Below, in pieces: positions 52,536-60,540 of a stretch of 64,000 nucleotides of DNA (its first letter is position 1; each line of letters opens with the position of its first letter). The notes beneath the pieces are model-generated. The model saw only the letters and a list, made by a program, of their open reading frames with translations. It searched no databases and was not told where the DNA came from. Made by a program: the position numbers and the translations under genes. Origin of the DNA: Bradyrhizobium daqingense (GTDB lineage: Bacteria > Pseudomonadota > Alphaproteobacteria > Rhizobiales > Xanthobacteraceae); assembly GCF_021044685.1 (NCBI RefSeq), contig NZ_CP088014.1, positions 6,620,001 through 6,684,000 on the forward strand, in the 5' to 3' direction.

Positions 52536-53739
52536 GGTGGTGGTGGACAGTTCCGGGACCAGAGTGGACCTCGAGCCAAAAACGATCGTCGATGCCGTGC
52601 GCCGTGCGGTCGGAACGCCGAACGGAATGCTCGGTCTGCACGAACCAGTGTTTGCCGGCAACGAGGTCGCCTATCTCGAAGAGTGCATCAAGAGCACCTT
52701 CGTCTCCTCCGTCGGCCCGTTCGTCGACCGGTTCGAGCGCATGCTCGAAGAAGTCACCGGCACGAAGCGCGCAGTCGCCGTCGTCAATGGCACGGCCGCA
52801 CTTCATGCCTGCTTCCGTCTCGCCGGCGTCGAGCCCGGCGACGAGGTCATCTCACCGGCACTGACCTTCATCGCGACGACCAATGCGATCGCCTATTGCG
52901 GGGCTGTGCCACACTTCGTCGACAGCTCGTTGGAAACGCTCGGCATGGACGCGCGTGCGCTCGCGGTGCGCCTCGAAGCCATCGCGCAAAAGACTGCGAC
53001 CGGCACCATCAATCGCGAGACCGGCCGCCGCATCGCGGCGATTGCTCCGATGCACACGTTCGGGCATCCCGTTGATCTCGACGCGATCGCCGCCCTCGCG
53101 GACGAATGGAACATCGCGCTGGTGGAAGACGCCGCAGAATCACTGGGGTCGACCTATAAGGGCCACCCGGTCGGATCGCAGGCACGCCTCGCCGCGCTCA
53201 GCTTCAACGGCAACAAGATTGTCACGACGGGCGGCGGCGGCGCCATCCTCACCAATGACGAGGCGCTGGGCCGCCGCGCCAAGCATCTGACGACGACGGC
53301 AAAGCTGCCGCACAAATGGGCCTTCATCCACGACGAGGTCGGCTATAATTACCGCCTGCCCAATCTGAACGCCGCGCTCGGCTGCGCGCAACTCGAGCAG
53401 CTCGACGGGTTCATGGCGAGCAAGCGCAAGCTCGCTGCCGTCTATGAGCGCGCCTTCGCGCACATTCCCGGGGTGCGCTTCTCGCGGGAGCCGAAGGACA
53501 CCACGAGCAACTACTGGCTGAATGCGATCCTGCTCGACGAGGCCCATGCCGGCCGGCGCGACGAGGTGCTCGCCGCGCTGAACGATGCCGGTTTCGGCGC
53601 GCGACCGGCCTGGACGCTGATGCACCGCTTGCCGATGTTCGCGCAGAGCCCCCGCGGCGACCTTTCGACCGCCGAATCGATCGAGCGCCGCCTGATCAAC
53701 CTTCCCTCCAGCGCCAGCATCCGGGCCCGCGATGAGTGA
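52528..53739 (+). CDS. legC: PLP-dependent sugar aminotransferase, LegC-like
   Basis: A 403-residue DegT/DnrJ/EryC1-family enzyme. The internal-aldimine lysine is in SFNGNKIVTTGGGG, and AVVNGTAALHACFRLAGV and VGYNYRLPNLNAALG are typical. It would aminate C4 of the keto sugar made by LegB. It starts eight bases inside legB. LegC proteins are longer than most family members, and the extra N-terminal segment (about 45 residues before VFAGNEVAYLEE) fits this group. Confidence 0.86.
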   Translation: MSEVVVDSSGTRVDLEPKTIVDAVRRAVGTPNGMLGLHEPVFAGNEVAYLEECIKSTFVSSVGPFVDRFERMLEEVTGTKRAVAVVNGTAALHACFRLAGVEPGDEVISPALTFIATTNAIAYCGAVPHFVDSSLETLGMDARALAVRLEAIAQKTATGTINRETGRRIAAIAPMHTFGHPVDLDAIAALADEWNIALVEDAAESLGSTYKGHPVGSQARLAALSFNGNKIVTTGGGGAILTNDEALGRRAKHLTTTAKLPHKWAFIHDEVGYNYRLPNLNAALGCAQLEQLDGFMASKRKLAAVYERAFAHIPGVRFSREPKDTTSNYWLNAILLDEAHAGRRDEVLAALNDAGFGARPAWTLMHRLPMFAQSPRGDLSTAESIERRLINLPSSASIRARDE

Positions 53740-54901
53740 ACCACGCCGCAAGATCTGCTTCGTCACGGGCAGCCGCGCCGATTTCGGCCTCATCATCTGG
53801 CCGATGCGGGCGGTCCGCGAAACGCCCTGCTTGAGTCTCCAGCTCATTGCCACCGGCATGCATTTGTCGCCCGAGTTCGGCTACACCATCGACAACATCC
53901 GCGCCGAAGGATTCGACGTCGACGAGAGCGTCGAGACATTGCTATCGAGCGATTCCGGCGTCGGCGTTGCCAAATCGGTCGGGTTGGGCGTCATCGGATT
54001 TGCCGACGCGTTCGCCCGGCTGAAGCCGGACCTCGTCGTCGTGCTCGGTGATCGTTACGAGACGTTTGCGGCGGCCCAGGCAGCGATGTTCCTGCGGCTG
54101 CCGATGGCGCATCTGTTCGGCGGTGACGTCACCGAGGGCGCGATCGACGAGGCCATCCGCCACGCCATCACCAAGATGGCGCATCTGCATTTCGCCACCA
54201 ACGCCGACTCGGCGCGGCGCCTGACCCAGCTCGGCGAGGATCCGGCGCGCGTCTTCACCGTCGGCTCGCCCGGCATCGATTCGATCAAGCGCCTCAAGCT
54301 GATGGATCGCGAGACCATCGGCCGAGAGGTCGGAATGACGCTCGGCAAGCGCAACGTCCTGGTCACGTTCCATCCCGTCACGGTCGAGATGGACCGCTCC
54401 GTCGGTGCGCTGGAAGAGTTGTTCGCATCGCTCGCCGCACTCGATCCGGAGTTCAGCCTGTTCTTCACCCTTGCGAATGCCGATGCGGAAGGCCGCGCGC
54501 TCAACGAGCGGATCAGGACTTTCGTGGCCGGCCGAACCAACGCCATCGCAGTCGCCTCGCTCGGCCAGCTTCGCTACATCAGCCTGATGAACCAGGCCGA
54601 TGTCGTCGTCGGCAATTCGTCGAGCGGCATCTATGAGGCCCCCTCGCTGAACGTTCCGACCGTCGATATCGGCGACCGCCAGAAGGGACGGGAGCGCGCC
54701 GCTTCCGTATTCCACGCCGCGCCCGACCGCGCGTCCATCTCGCAAGCGATCGCGCAGGCGCTTGCGCGCGGACGGCAGCCGACGGTCAGCCCCTACGGCG
54801 ACGGCGAGACCAGCCGCCGCGTCGCCGACAAGATTGCGTCCATTCCCGACTTCGGCGCGCTGCTGAAGAAGGGCTTTTATGACGGCGAGGCCGCGACATG
54901 A
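53732..54901 (+). CDS. legG: Hydrolysing nucleotide-sugar 2-epimerase, LegG/NeuC-like
   Basis: A 389-residue enzyme of the UDP-GlcNAc 2-epimerase fold with ICFVTGSRADFGLI, GDRYETFAAAQAAMF and HLFGGDVTEGAIDEAIRH. It releases the nucleotide while inverting C2, giving the 6-deoxy mannosamine derivative used by LegI. It overlaps legC by eight bases. Confidence 0.9.
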   Translation: MSEPRRKICFVTGSRADFGLIIWPMRAVRETPCLSLQLIATGMHLSPEFGYTIDNIRAEGFDVDESVETLLSSDSGVGVAKSVGLGVIGFADAFARLKPDLVVVLGDRYETFAAAQAAMFLRLPMAHLFGGDVTEGAIDEAIRHAITKMAHLHFATNADSARRLTQLGEDPARVFTVGSPGIDSIKRLKLMDRETIGREVGMTLGKRNVLVTFHPVTVEMDRSVGALEELFASLAALDPEFSLFFTLANADAEGRALNERIRTFVAGRTNAIAVASLGQLRYISLMNQADVVVGNSSSGIYEAPSLNVPTVDIGDRQKGRERAASVFHAAPDRASISQAIAQALARGRQPTVSPYGDGETSRRVADKIASIPDFGALLKKGFYDGEAAT

Positions 54902-55965
54902 CGCGCACACTCGTCATCGCCGAAGCCGGCGTCAATCATTCCGGAAGTCTGGAGACTGCCCTCGCCTTGGTCGATGCGGCCGCCGATGCCGGCGCCGACA
55001 TCGTCAAATTCCAGACCTTCAACGCCAACTCGCTCGCCGGCAAGAGCGCACGCAAGGCAGATTACCAGCAGCGCACGACGGACGCAGCCGAGAGCCAGCA
55101 GGCGATGCTGAAGCGGCTCGAACTGCCGCATGCGGCGCATCCGCCACTGATCGCCCGCGCCAGGGAGCGCGGCATCGAGTTCCTGTCGACGCCGTTCGAT
55201 CATCAGTCGCTGAACTTCCTGCTCACCCTCGGCCTGCCGCGGATCAAGATCGGCTCGGGCGACCTCACCAACGCGCCGCTGCTGCATGCGATCGCGCGCG
55301 CGAACATGCCGCTGATCCTGTCGACCGGCATGGCCACGCTGATCGAGGTCGAGGAGGCGCTGGGCGTGCTCGCGCACGGTTACGGCTACAACAACGCGTC
55401 ACCGAGCCTTGCCGCCTTCCACGCCGCATGGCGCGACGGCGAAGCCCGCAGACGATTAAGTGAACGGGTCAGCCTGCTTCACTGCACGACGGAATATCCC
55501 TGCCCGCCCGAGGACGTGAATCTCGCCGCGATGCTGACGATGCGGACCGCCTTCCAGCTTCCCGTGGGCTATTCCGACCATACCGACGGCATCGAGATCT
55601 CGCTGGCCGCGGTGGCGATGGGCGCCACCATCATCGAGAAGCATCTCACTCTCGACCGCAATGCCGAGGGGCCAGACCACGCAGCATCTCTCGAACCCGG
55701 CGATTTCAAGCGCATGGTCTCCGCCATCCGCCGCATCGAAGAGGCGCGTGGCGACGGCATCAAGACGCCAAGGAATTCCGAGATCAAGAACATCGACATC
55801 GCGCGCAAGAGCATCGTGGCCGCGCGCGCGCTAAAGCCGGGCGACGTGCTTGCACCCGAAGACCTCACCTGCAAGCGGCCGGGATCCGGCCGGCCGCCGA
55901 TCGAATATTGGTCGCTGATCGGCACCACGGTCACTCGTCCTCATGACGAGGAAGACCCGCTATGA
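54898..55965 (+). CDS. legI: Nonulosonic acid synthase, LegI/NeuB-like
   Basis: A 355-residue PEP-condensing synthase with VIAEAGVNHSGSLETAL, FQTFNANSLA, the metal/catalytic sequence GYSDHTDGIEISLAA and IIEKHLTLDRNAEGPDH, plus a SAF domain at about 285-345. In contrast to the fused protein at 44308 the EKH motif is intact. It makes the nine-carbon keto acid from the product of LegG and PEP. Confidence 0.9.
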   Translation: MTRTLVIAEAGVNHSGSLETALALVDAAADAGADIVKFQTFNANSLAGKSARKADYQQRTTDAAESQQAMLKRLELPHAAHPPLIARARERGIEFLSTPFDHQSLNFLLTLGLPRIKIGSGDLTNAPLLHAIARANMPLILSTGMATLIEVEEALGVLAHGYGYNNASPSLAAFHAAWRDGEARRRLSERVSLLHCTTEYPCPPEDVNLAAMLTMRTAFQLPVGYSDHTDGIEISLAAVAMGATIIEKHLTLDRNAEGPDHAASLEPGDFKRMVSAIRRIEEARGDGIKTPRNSEIKNIDIARKSIVAARALKPGDVLAPEDLTCKRPGSGRPPIEYWSLIGTTVTRPHDEEDPL

Positions 55966-56960
55966 GGATCGGCTATTTCGGCGATGGGGTCTGGGCACAA
56001 CGCGCTTTCGCCCGGCTGATCGAGGATCCGCACTACACCATCGCCTTCGTCGTCGTCCGCGCGTCGCGGCCCGATACGAAGCTTGTCGCGCTCGCCGAGG
56101 CCAAGGGTATTCCCGTGCTGAGCCCTGCGGCGGTCAACGCACCGGAGAGCCTTGCCGAGATTGCGGCATTTGCGGCCGAGCTTCACGTCTCGATGTCCTA
56201 TGACCAGATTCTCCGCGAGACCATTCTAACGCTACCGCCCCGCGGCACGCTCAATTGTCACGCCGGCGCACTGCCGTTCTATCGCGGCCGCAATCCGCTG
56301 ACCTGGGCGCTGATCAATGGCGAAACCGAGTTCGGCATCACGGTGCACTGGGTCGATCTCGGCATCGATACCGGCGACATCGTCCGCCAGATCAAGGTGC
56401 CGATCTCCGCGACCGACACCTATGCAACGCTCCTCGAAACGGCCGAGACGCTTTGCGCCGATACGCTCATCGATGCGATCTCCGACGTCTATCACGGCAG
56501 CGACAAGCGCATCGCGCAGTCGACGATCGATCCCGTCGGCCTTTACTGCTGCCGCCGCAGGGAGGGCGACGAGGAGATCGACTGGACCTGGAGCAGTGCC
56601 GCGCTCGAGCGCTTCGTTCGCGCCCTGGTGCCGCCCGGCCCCGGCGCACGCACGATGGGGAAGGACGGGTCCTATGCCGTCCTCGCGGCCGAGCTGATCC
56701 CGGCCGCCCGATCCTATATCGGCGCACCGGGCGAGGTCATCGGCAGGGACGGTGGCGGCATCCTGGTCAAGACCGGCGACAGCTTCATTCGGATCACGCG
56801 CTGGGCGCCGGTCGGAACTGATGGCAGCCTCGGCGCGGCACTCGTTCCGGCCGCCGCGCGTGGCAGCCGCCTCGGCCGAAACCTCACGGCCGCGCTGGCG
56901 CAGGCCGAGGCGAAATTGGCGGCCCTGGAGACGAAACTGGGGCTCGGTCGCGGGGATTGA
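55962..56960 (+). CDS. Formyltransferase, Met-tRNA-formyltransferase/ArnA-like
   Basis: A 332-residue protein with a formyl-transferase catalytic domain (about 1-190): the catalytic triad-like His in LNCHAGALPFYRGRNP (N-x-H-x-S/A-L-L-P) and the conserved Asp in WVDLGIDTGDI. A C-terminal Fmt-like domain (about 200-310) ends in a coiled tail (ALAQAEAKLAALE). It would transfer a formyl group from 10-formyl-THF to an amino sugar, such as the C4-amino group produced by LegC. It takes the place where LegH acetyltransferase would be expected, and no acetyltransferase is in the window. Confidence 0.84.
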   Translation: MRIGYFGDGVWAQRAFARLIEDPHYTIAFVVVRASRPDTKLVALAEAKGIPVLSPAAVNAPESLAEIAAFAAELHVSMSYDQILRETILTLPPRGTLNCHAGALPFYRGRNPLTWALINGETEFGITVHWVDLGIDTGDIVRQIKVPISATDTYATLLETAETLCADTLIDAISDVYHGSDKRIAQSTIDPVGLYCCRRREGDEEIDWTWSSAALERFVRALVPPGPGARTMGKDGSYAVLAAELIPAARSYIGAPGEVIGRDGGGILVKTGDSFIRITRWAPVGTDGSLGAALVPAAARGSRLGRNLTAALAQAEAKLAALETKLGLGRGD

Positions 56961-56987
56961 CGTCCCCCTTCGCAGCCGCGATATAGC
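56957..56987 (+). promoter_or_regulatory. possible promoter before the PtmE-like gene
   Basis: TTGACG (56957-56962) overlaps the formyltransferase stop, and TATAGC is at 56982-56987 (19-base spacing, longer than the ideal) in the 84-base gap before ATG 57045. A weak candidate only. Confidence 0.3.
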
Positions 56988-57044
56988 TGCTTTCTGATCG
57001 GGCGAGCGCCGTCAAGTGCGCAGCCGCCCGCGAGGTCCATCACC

Positions 57045-58091
57045 ATGAAGTCCTGGCAAAAAGCCATCGTTGGAACGGAAGCCACGGTGAGCGAGGCCAT
57101 TGCCGCCATCGAGAGCGGCAGCATCCAGATCGCGCTGGTCCTCGACAACGGCAGACTCGCCGGGATCGTCACCGACGGCGATATCAGGCGCGGACTGTTG
57201 CGCGGTATCCCGCTGACGGGCCGGGCCACCGACATGATGAACGCCAACCCGGTCTCGGCTTCCGTCACGCTGCCCCGCGACGAACGCCTGCGCCTGATGC
57301 GGCAGAGATCGATCAAGCAGCTTCCGCTGCTCGATGCCAACGGCCATGTCATCGGTGTCGAGACCTTTGACGAGTTGCTCGAAGCGCCGCGATACGAAAA
57401 TCCCGTGCTGATCATGGCCGGAGGTCTTGGCGAGCGCCTGGGCGTGCTGACGCGTGAAATGCCGAAGCCGATGCTTCATGTCGGTGGCCGGCCATTGCTC
57501 GAGACCATCGTACGCAACTTCGTCCAGCAGGGCTTCCGGAACATCTTCATCTCGGTGAATTACAAGGCCGAGCTGATCCAGAACCATTTCGGCGACGGCG
57601 CCAGCTTCGGCGCGGCGATCCGCTACGTCCATGAAGCCCAGCGCCTCGGCACTGCAGGCGCGCTCGGATTGTTGCCCTCAACGCCCGACCTGCCCCTCGT
57701 CGTGACCAATGGCGACATCCTGACGACCATCAATTACGGCGCGCTGGTCGACTTCCACAATGCAACGCCGGCCGATGCGACGATGGCCGTGCGTGAGCAC
57801 AAGGTCCACGTCCCCTATGGCGTCGTCACTGCAGCCGAAGGATATCTCCAGGTCATCAGGGAAAAGCCGACCGAGAGCTGGTTCGTGAGCGCCGGAATCT
57901 ACGTCATCGGTCCCACCGTGTTCCGCCTCGTCGACCGCGGCGTCAAGATCGACATGCCAGCGGTCCTGGAACGTGTGGTCGCAAGCGAGGGCCGCGTCGC
58001 GGTGTATCCGATCCGGGAGTACTGGCTCGACATCGGCCGGGTCGAGGACTTCGAGCAGGCGCATGCCGAGTTTCACGAGGTCTTCCAGTGA
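57045..58091 (+). CDS. ptmE: CBS-pair nucleotidyltransferase, PtmE-like (GDP-glucosamine type)
   Basis: A 348-residue protein. Residues about 1-115 contain two CBS motifs (TVSEAIAAIESGSIQIALV, GIVTDGDIRRGLL, SIKQLPLLDANGHVIG). Residues about 120-345 form a nucleotidyltransferase (LIMAGGLGERLGVLTREM, PKPMLHVGGRPLLE, VTNGDILTTINYG). PtmE of Campylobacter makes GDP-N-acetylglucosamine or GDP-glucosamine for legionaminic acid and also begins with CBS domains. Its N-terminus resembles that of the kinase at 41996. Confidence 0.85.
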   Translation: MKSWQKAIVGTEATVSEAIAAIESGSIQIALVLDNGRLAGIVTDGDIRRGLLRGIPLTGRATDMMNANPVSASVTLPRDERLRLMRQRSIKQLPLLDANGHVIGVETFDELLEAPRYENPVLIMAGGLGERLGVLTREMPKPMLHVGGRPLLETIVRNFVQQGFRNIFISVNYKAELIQNHFGDGASFGAAIRYVHEAQRLGTAGALGLLPSTPDLPLVVTNGDILTTINYGALVDFHNATPADATMAVREHKVHVPYGVVTAAEGYLQVIREKPTESWFVSAGIYVIGPTVFRLVDRGVKIDMPAVLERVVASEGRVAVYPIREYWLDIGRVEDFEQAHAEFHEVFQ

Positions 58092-58996
58092 GCGCGCGCA
58101 CCGCGGTGGTCGCAGGCCTGGGCTCGATCGGAACGCGCCATGCGCGCATCCTCGCAGAGCTCGGCCTTGCGGTCTCCACGGTCAGCCGCCGCGGCGGCGG
58201 CGATCACCGCAGCATTGGCGAAGCACTTTCGCGTGGCCAGGTCGATTATGTCGTGATCGCCACCGAGACGGCACGGCACGTCGACGCCTTGCGCGAGCTT
58301 GCAGAGGCGGATTTTCGCGGGACCGTTCTGGTCGAAAAGCCGTTGCTCGCGAGGCCCGAGCCGCTGCCAGCCCTTCCCTTCGCCAAGCTGTTCGTCGCCT
58401 ACAATCTGCGTTTCCATCCGGTGATGGCAGCGCTCGCCCGTCGGCTCGAGGGACGCTCCGCGATCACGGTCTCCGCCTATGTCGGACAAGACATCAGGGA
58501 CTGGCGGCCCGGCCGCGACCACCGCGACACCGCCTCCTCGACGATTGCCGCCGGCGGTGGCGTGCTGCGCGACCTGAGCCATGAGCTCGATTATCTGCTC
58601 TGGCTGTTTGGGCCGTGGCAACGCGTGGCCGCGCTGGGCGGCGCGTCAGGCGCGCGCGATCTCGAGGTCGACGATCACCTTGCGCTGCTGATGGAGATGG
58701 AGCGGGCGCAGGTCGTGCAGGTTCATCTCGACTATCTCGACCGCGCCGGCCTGCGACGGATCCGCATCAATCTCGCAGACGAGACGATCGAAGCCGACCT
58801 CGTTGGTGGCGCCCTGATCGTCAATGGCACTGCCACGCCCTACGCGAGCGAGCGCGACGCGAGTTATCGGGCGATGCATCAAGCCGCGTTGAGCGGCAGC
58901 GCCCCGGTCTGTTCGCTCGCCGAAGGCATTGCGGTCATGGATCTGATCGGCGCGAGCGAGCGTGCCCTGCATTCGAAAAGCTGGATCTTCGCATGA
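58088..58996 (+). CDS. ptmF: Gfo/Idh/MocA-family oxidoreductase, PtmF-like
   Basis: A 302-residue NAD(P)-dependent oxidoreductase: AVVAGLGSIGTRHARIL at the start and VLVEKPLLA carrying the EKP motif, with the His in LSHELDYLLWLF. PtmF and similar proteins act with PtmA and PtmE in the early steps toward GDP-glucosamine in legionaminic acid islands. It starts with GTG 58088 overlapping the PtmE stop. Confidence 0.82.
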   Translation: MSARTAVVAGLGSIGTRHARILAELGLAVSTVSRRGGGDHRSIGEALSRGQVDYVVIATETARHVDALRELAEADFRGTVLVEKPLLARPEPLPALPFAKLFVAYNLRFHPVMAALARRLEGRSAITVSAYVGQDIRDWRPGRDHRDTASSTIAAGGGVLRDLSHELDYLLWLFGPWQRVAALGGASGARDLEVDDHLALLMEMERAQVVQVHLDYLDRAGLRRIRINLADETIEADLVGGALIVNGTATPYASERDASYRAMHQAALSGSAPVCSLAEGIAVMDLIGASERALHSKSWIFA

Positions 58997-59709
58997 GGCT
59001 GTTCTGCACGATGTGCGCGCGTGGCGGTTCGAAGGGCGTCGCCGGCAAGAACGGCCGCGTTCTTCTCGGCAAGCCGCTATTGGCCTGGAGCATTGCGCAG
59101 GCGCGCGAAACCGGCCTGTTCGCGACAATCGCCTTCAGCAGCGATTCCGATGCACTCCTGGATGCCGCGATGGATGCCGGCGCCGACCTCGCGGTCAAGC
59201 GCCCCGACGAGATGGCGAGCGACACCGCGCCGAAAATCCCGGCGATCCGGCACTGCCTCGAACAGGCGATGGCGCGAACCGGGCAGACCCCCGACATCTT
59301 CGTCGATCTCGACGTCACCTCGCCGCTGCGGCTAGCCTCCGACATCGTCGGAGCGGTGGAGCTGTTGCGTTCGTCCGGCGCACGCAGCGTCATCACCGGC
59401 GCCGCCGCCCGTCGCTCGCCCTATTTCAACCTGGTCGAGGAACGCCGCGACGGCACCGTGGGCCTGTCGAAGATCGCCGATCCGCCGATCGTGCGCCGCC
59501 AGGATAGCCCACGCTGCTTCGACATGAACGCGTCGATCTACGTCTGGAACGTCGCGGCTTTCCTGGAGGATTCGCGCGTGTTCTATCCGGACACCCGCCT
59601 GTTCGAGATGCCTGAAGAACGGTCGGTCGATATCGATTCCGAGATCGACTTCGCGCTGGTGGAACTGTTGCTCCGCAAGCAGCAGGCGCAGCAAGGGACA
59701 TCATCATGA
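58993..59709 (+). CDS. legF: CMP-nonulosonic acid synthetase (LegF/PtmB-like)
   Basis: A 238-residue cytidylyltransferase with MCARGGSKGVAGKNGRVL, FSSDSDALLDAA and DLDVTSPLRLASD. It activates the LegI product as its CMP ester. It overlaps PtmF-like by four bases (ATGA). Sequence clearly different from the cytidylyltransferase at 46215. Confidence 0.87.
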   Translation: MRLFCTMCARGGSKGVAGKNGRVLLGKPLLAWSIAQARETGLFATIAFSSDSDALLDAAMDAGADLAVKRPDEMASDTAPKIPAIRHCLEQAMARTGQTPDIFVDLDVTSPLRLASDIVGAVELLRSSGARSVITGAAARRSPYFNLVEERRDGTVGLSKIADPPIVRRQDSPRCFDMNASIYVWNVAAFLEDSRVFYPDTRLFEMPEERSVDIDSEIDFALVELLLRKQQAQQGTSS

Positions 59710-60527
59710 CGACGAGCTTCAAGGCGCTGTTCGATCTCAAGGGACGGACCGCCGTCGTCACCGGCGGCTGCGGCATTCTCGGTCGCCGCTTCGCCGACGG
59801 CCTCGCCGAGTTCGGCGCCGATGTCGCGATCGTCGATCTCGATCAGGCCGCGACTGACACGGCGGCGTCCGACGTCGCCTCGCGCCATGCCGTCCGCGCC
59901 AAAGGCTATGCTTGCGACATCACCAATCCCGATACCATTCGCAACACGGCCGATGCGATCGAAGCCGACTTGGGGCCGGTCTCGATCCTCCTCAACAACG
60001 CCGCCAGCAAGACCAGCGACATCGACGCCTTCTTCGCGCCGGTTGAAAAATTCTCCCAGGAGACGTGGCGCGAGATCATGGCCGTCAATCTCGACGGCAT
60101 GTTCAACGTCGCGCAGGTGTTCGGCGGCCGCATGGCCGAGCGCGGCTATGGCGCCATCGTGCAGACGGCTTCGATCTACGGATTGATGGCACCCGACCAG
60201 CGCATCTATGAGGGCTCCGAATATCTCGGCCGGGCCATCAACACGCCGGCGGTCTACACGGCGTCGAAAGCTGGTGTCATCGGCCTCACGAAACATCTCG
60301 CCACCTATTGGGCGGCAAAGGGCGTTCGCGTCAACACGCTCACCCCGGGCGGGGTCGAGAGCGGACAGAATGAAACCTTCAAGCAACGCTACGGTGCCCG
60401 CATTCCGCTCGGCCGGATGGCCCGGGCCGACGAGATGGTCGGGACGATGCTGTTGCTGGTGTCGGATGCAGCATCCTACGTGACCGGTCAGAATATCGCC
60501 GTCGATGGCGGCCTGAGCGCGTGGTGA
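59706..60527 (+). CDS. ptmA: SDR-family oxidoreductase, PtmA-like
   Basis: A 273-residue SDR with VVTGGCGILGRRFADGL, NNAASKTSD, active Ser in QTASIYGLM and YTASKAG as the YxxxK. The segment APDQRIYEG between Ser and Tyr matches the SDR at 49279. PtmA is an accessory oxidoreductase of legionaminic acid/flagellin glycosylation islands; its exact step is not settled. It overlaps legF by four bases. Confidence 0.85.
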   Translation: MTTSFKALFDLKGRTAVVTGGCGILGRRFADGLAEFGADVAIVDLDQAATDTAASDVASRHAVRAKGYACDITNPDTIRNTADAIEADLGPVSILLNNAASKTSDIDAFFAPVEKFSQETWREIMAVNLDGMFNVAQVFGGRMAERGYGAIVQTASIYGLMAPDQRIYEGSEYLGRAINTPAVYTASKAGVIGLTKHLATYWAAKGVRVNTLTPGGVESGQNETFKQRYGARIPLGRMARADEMVGTMLLLVSDAASYVTGQNIAVDGGLSAW

Positions 60528-60540
60528 CCCGGTTCATGCC

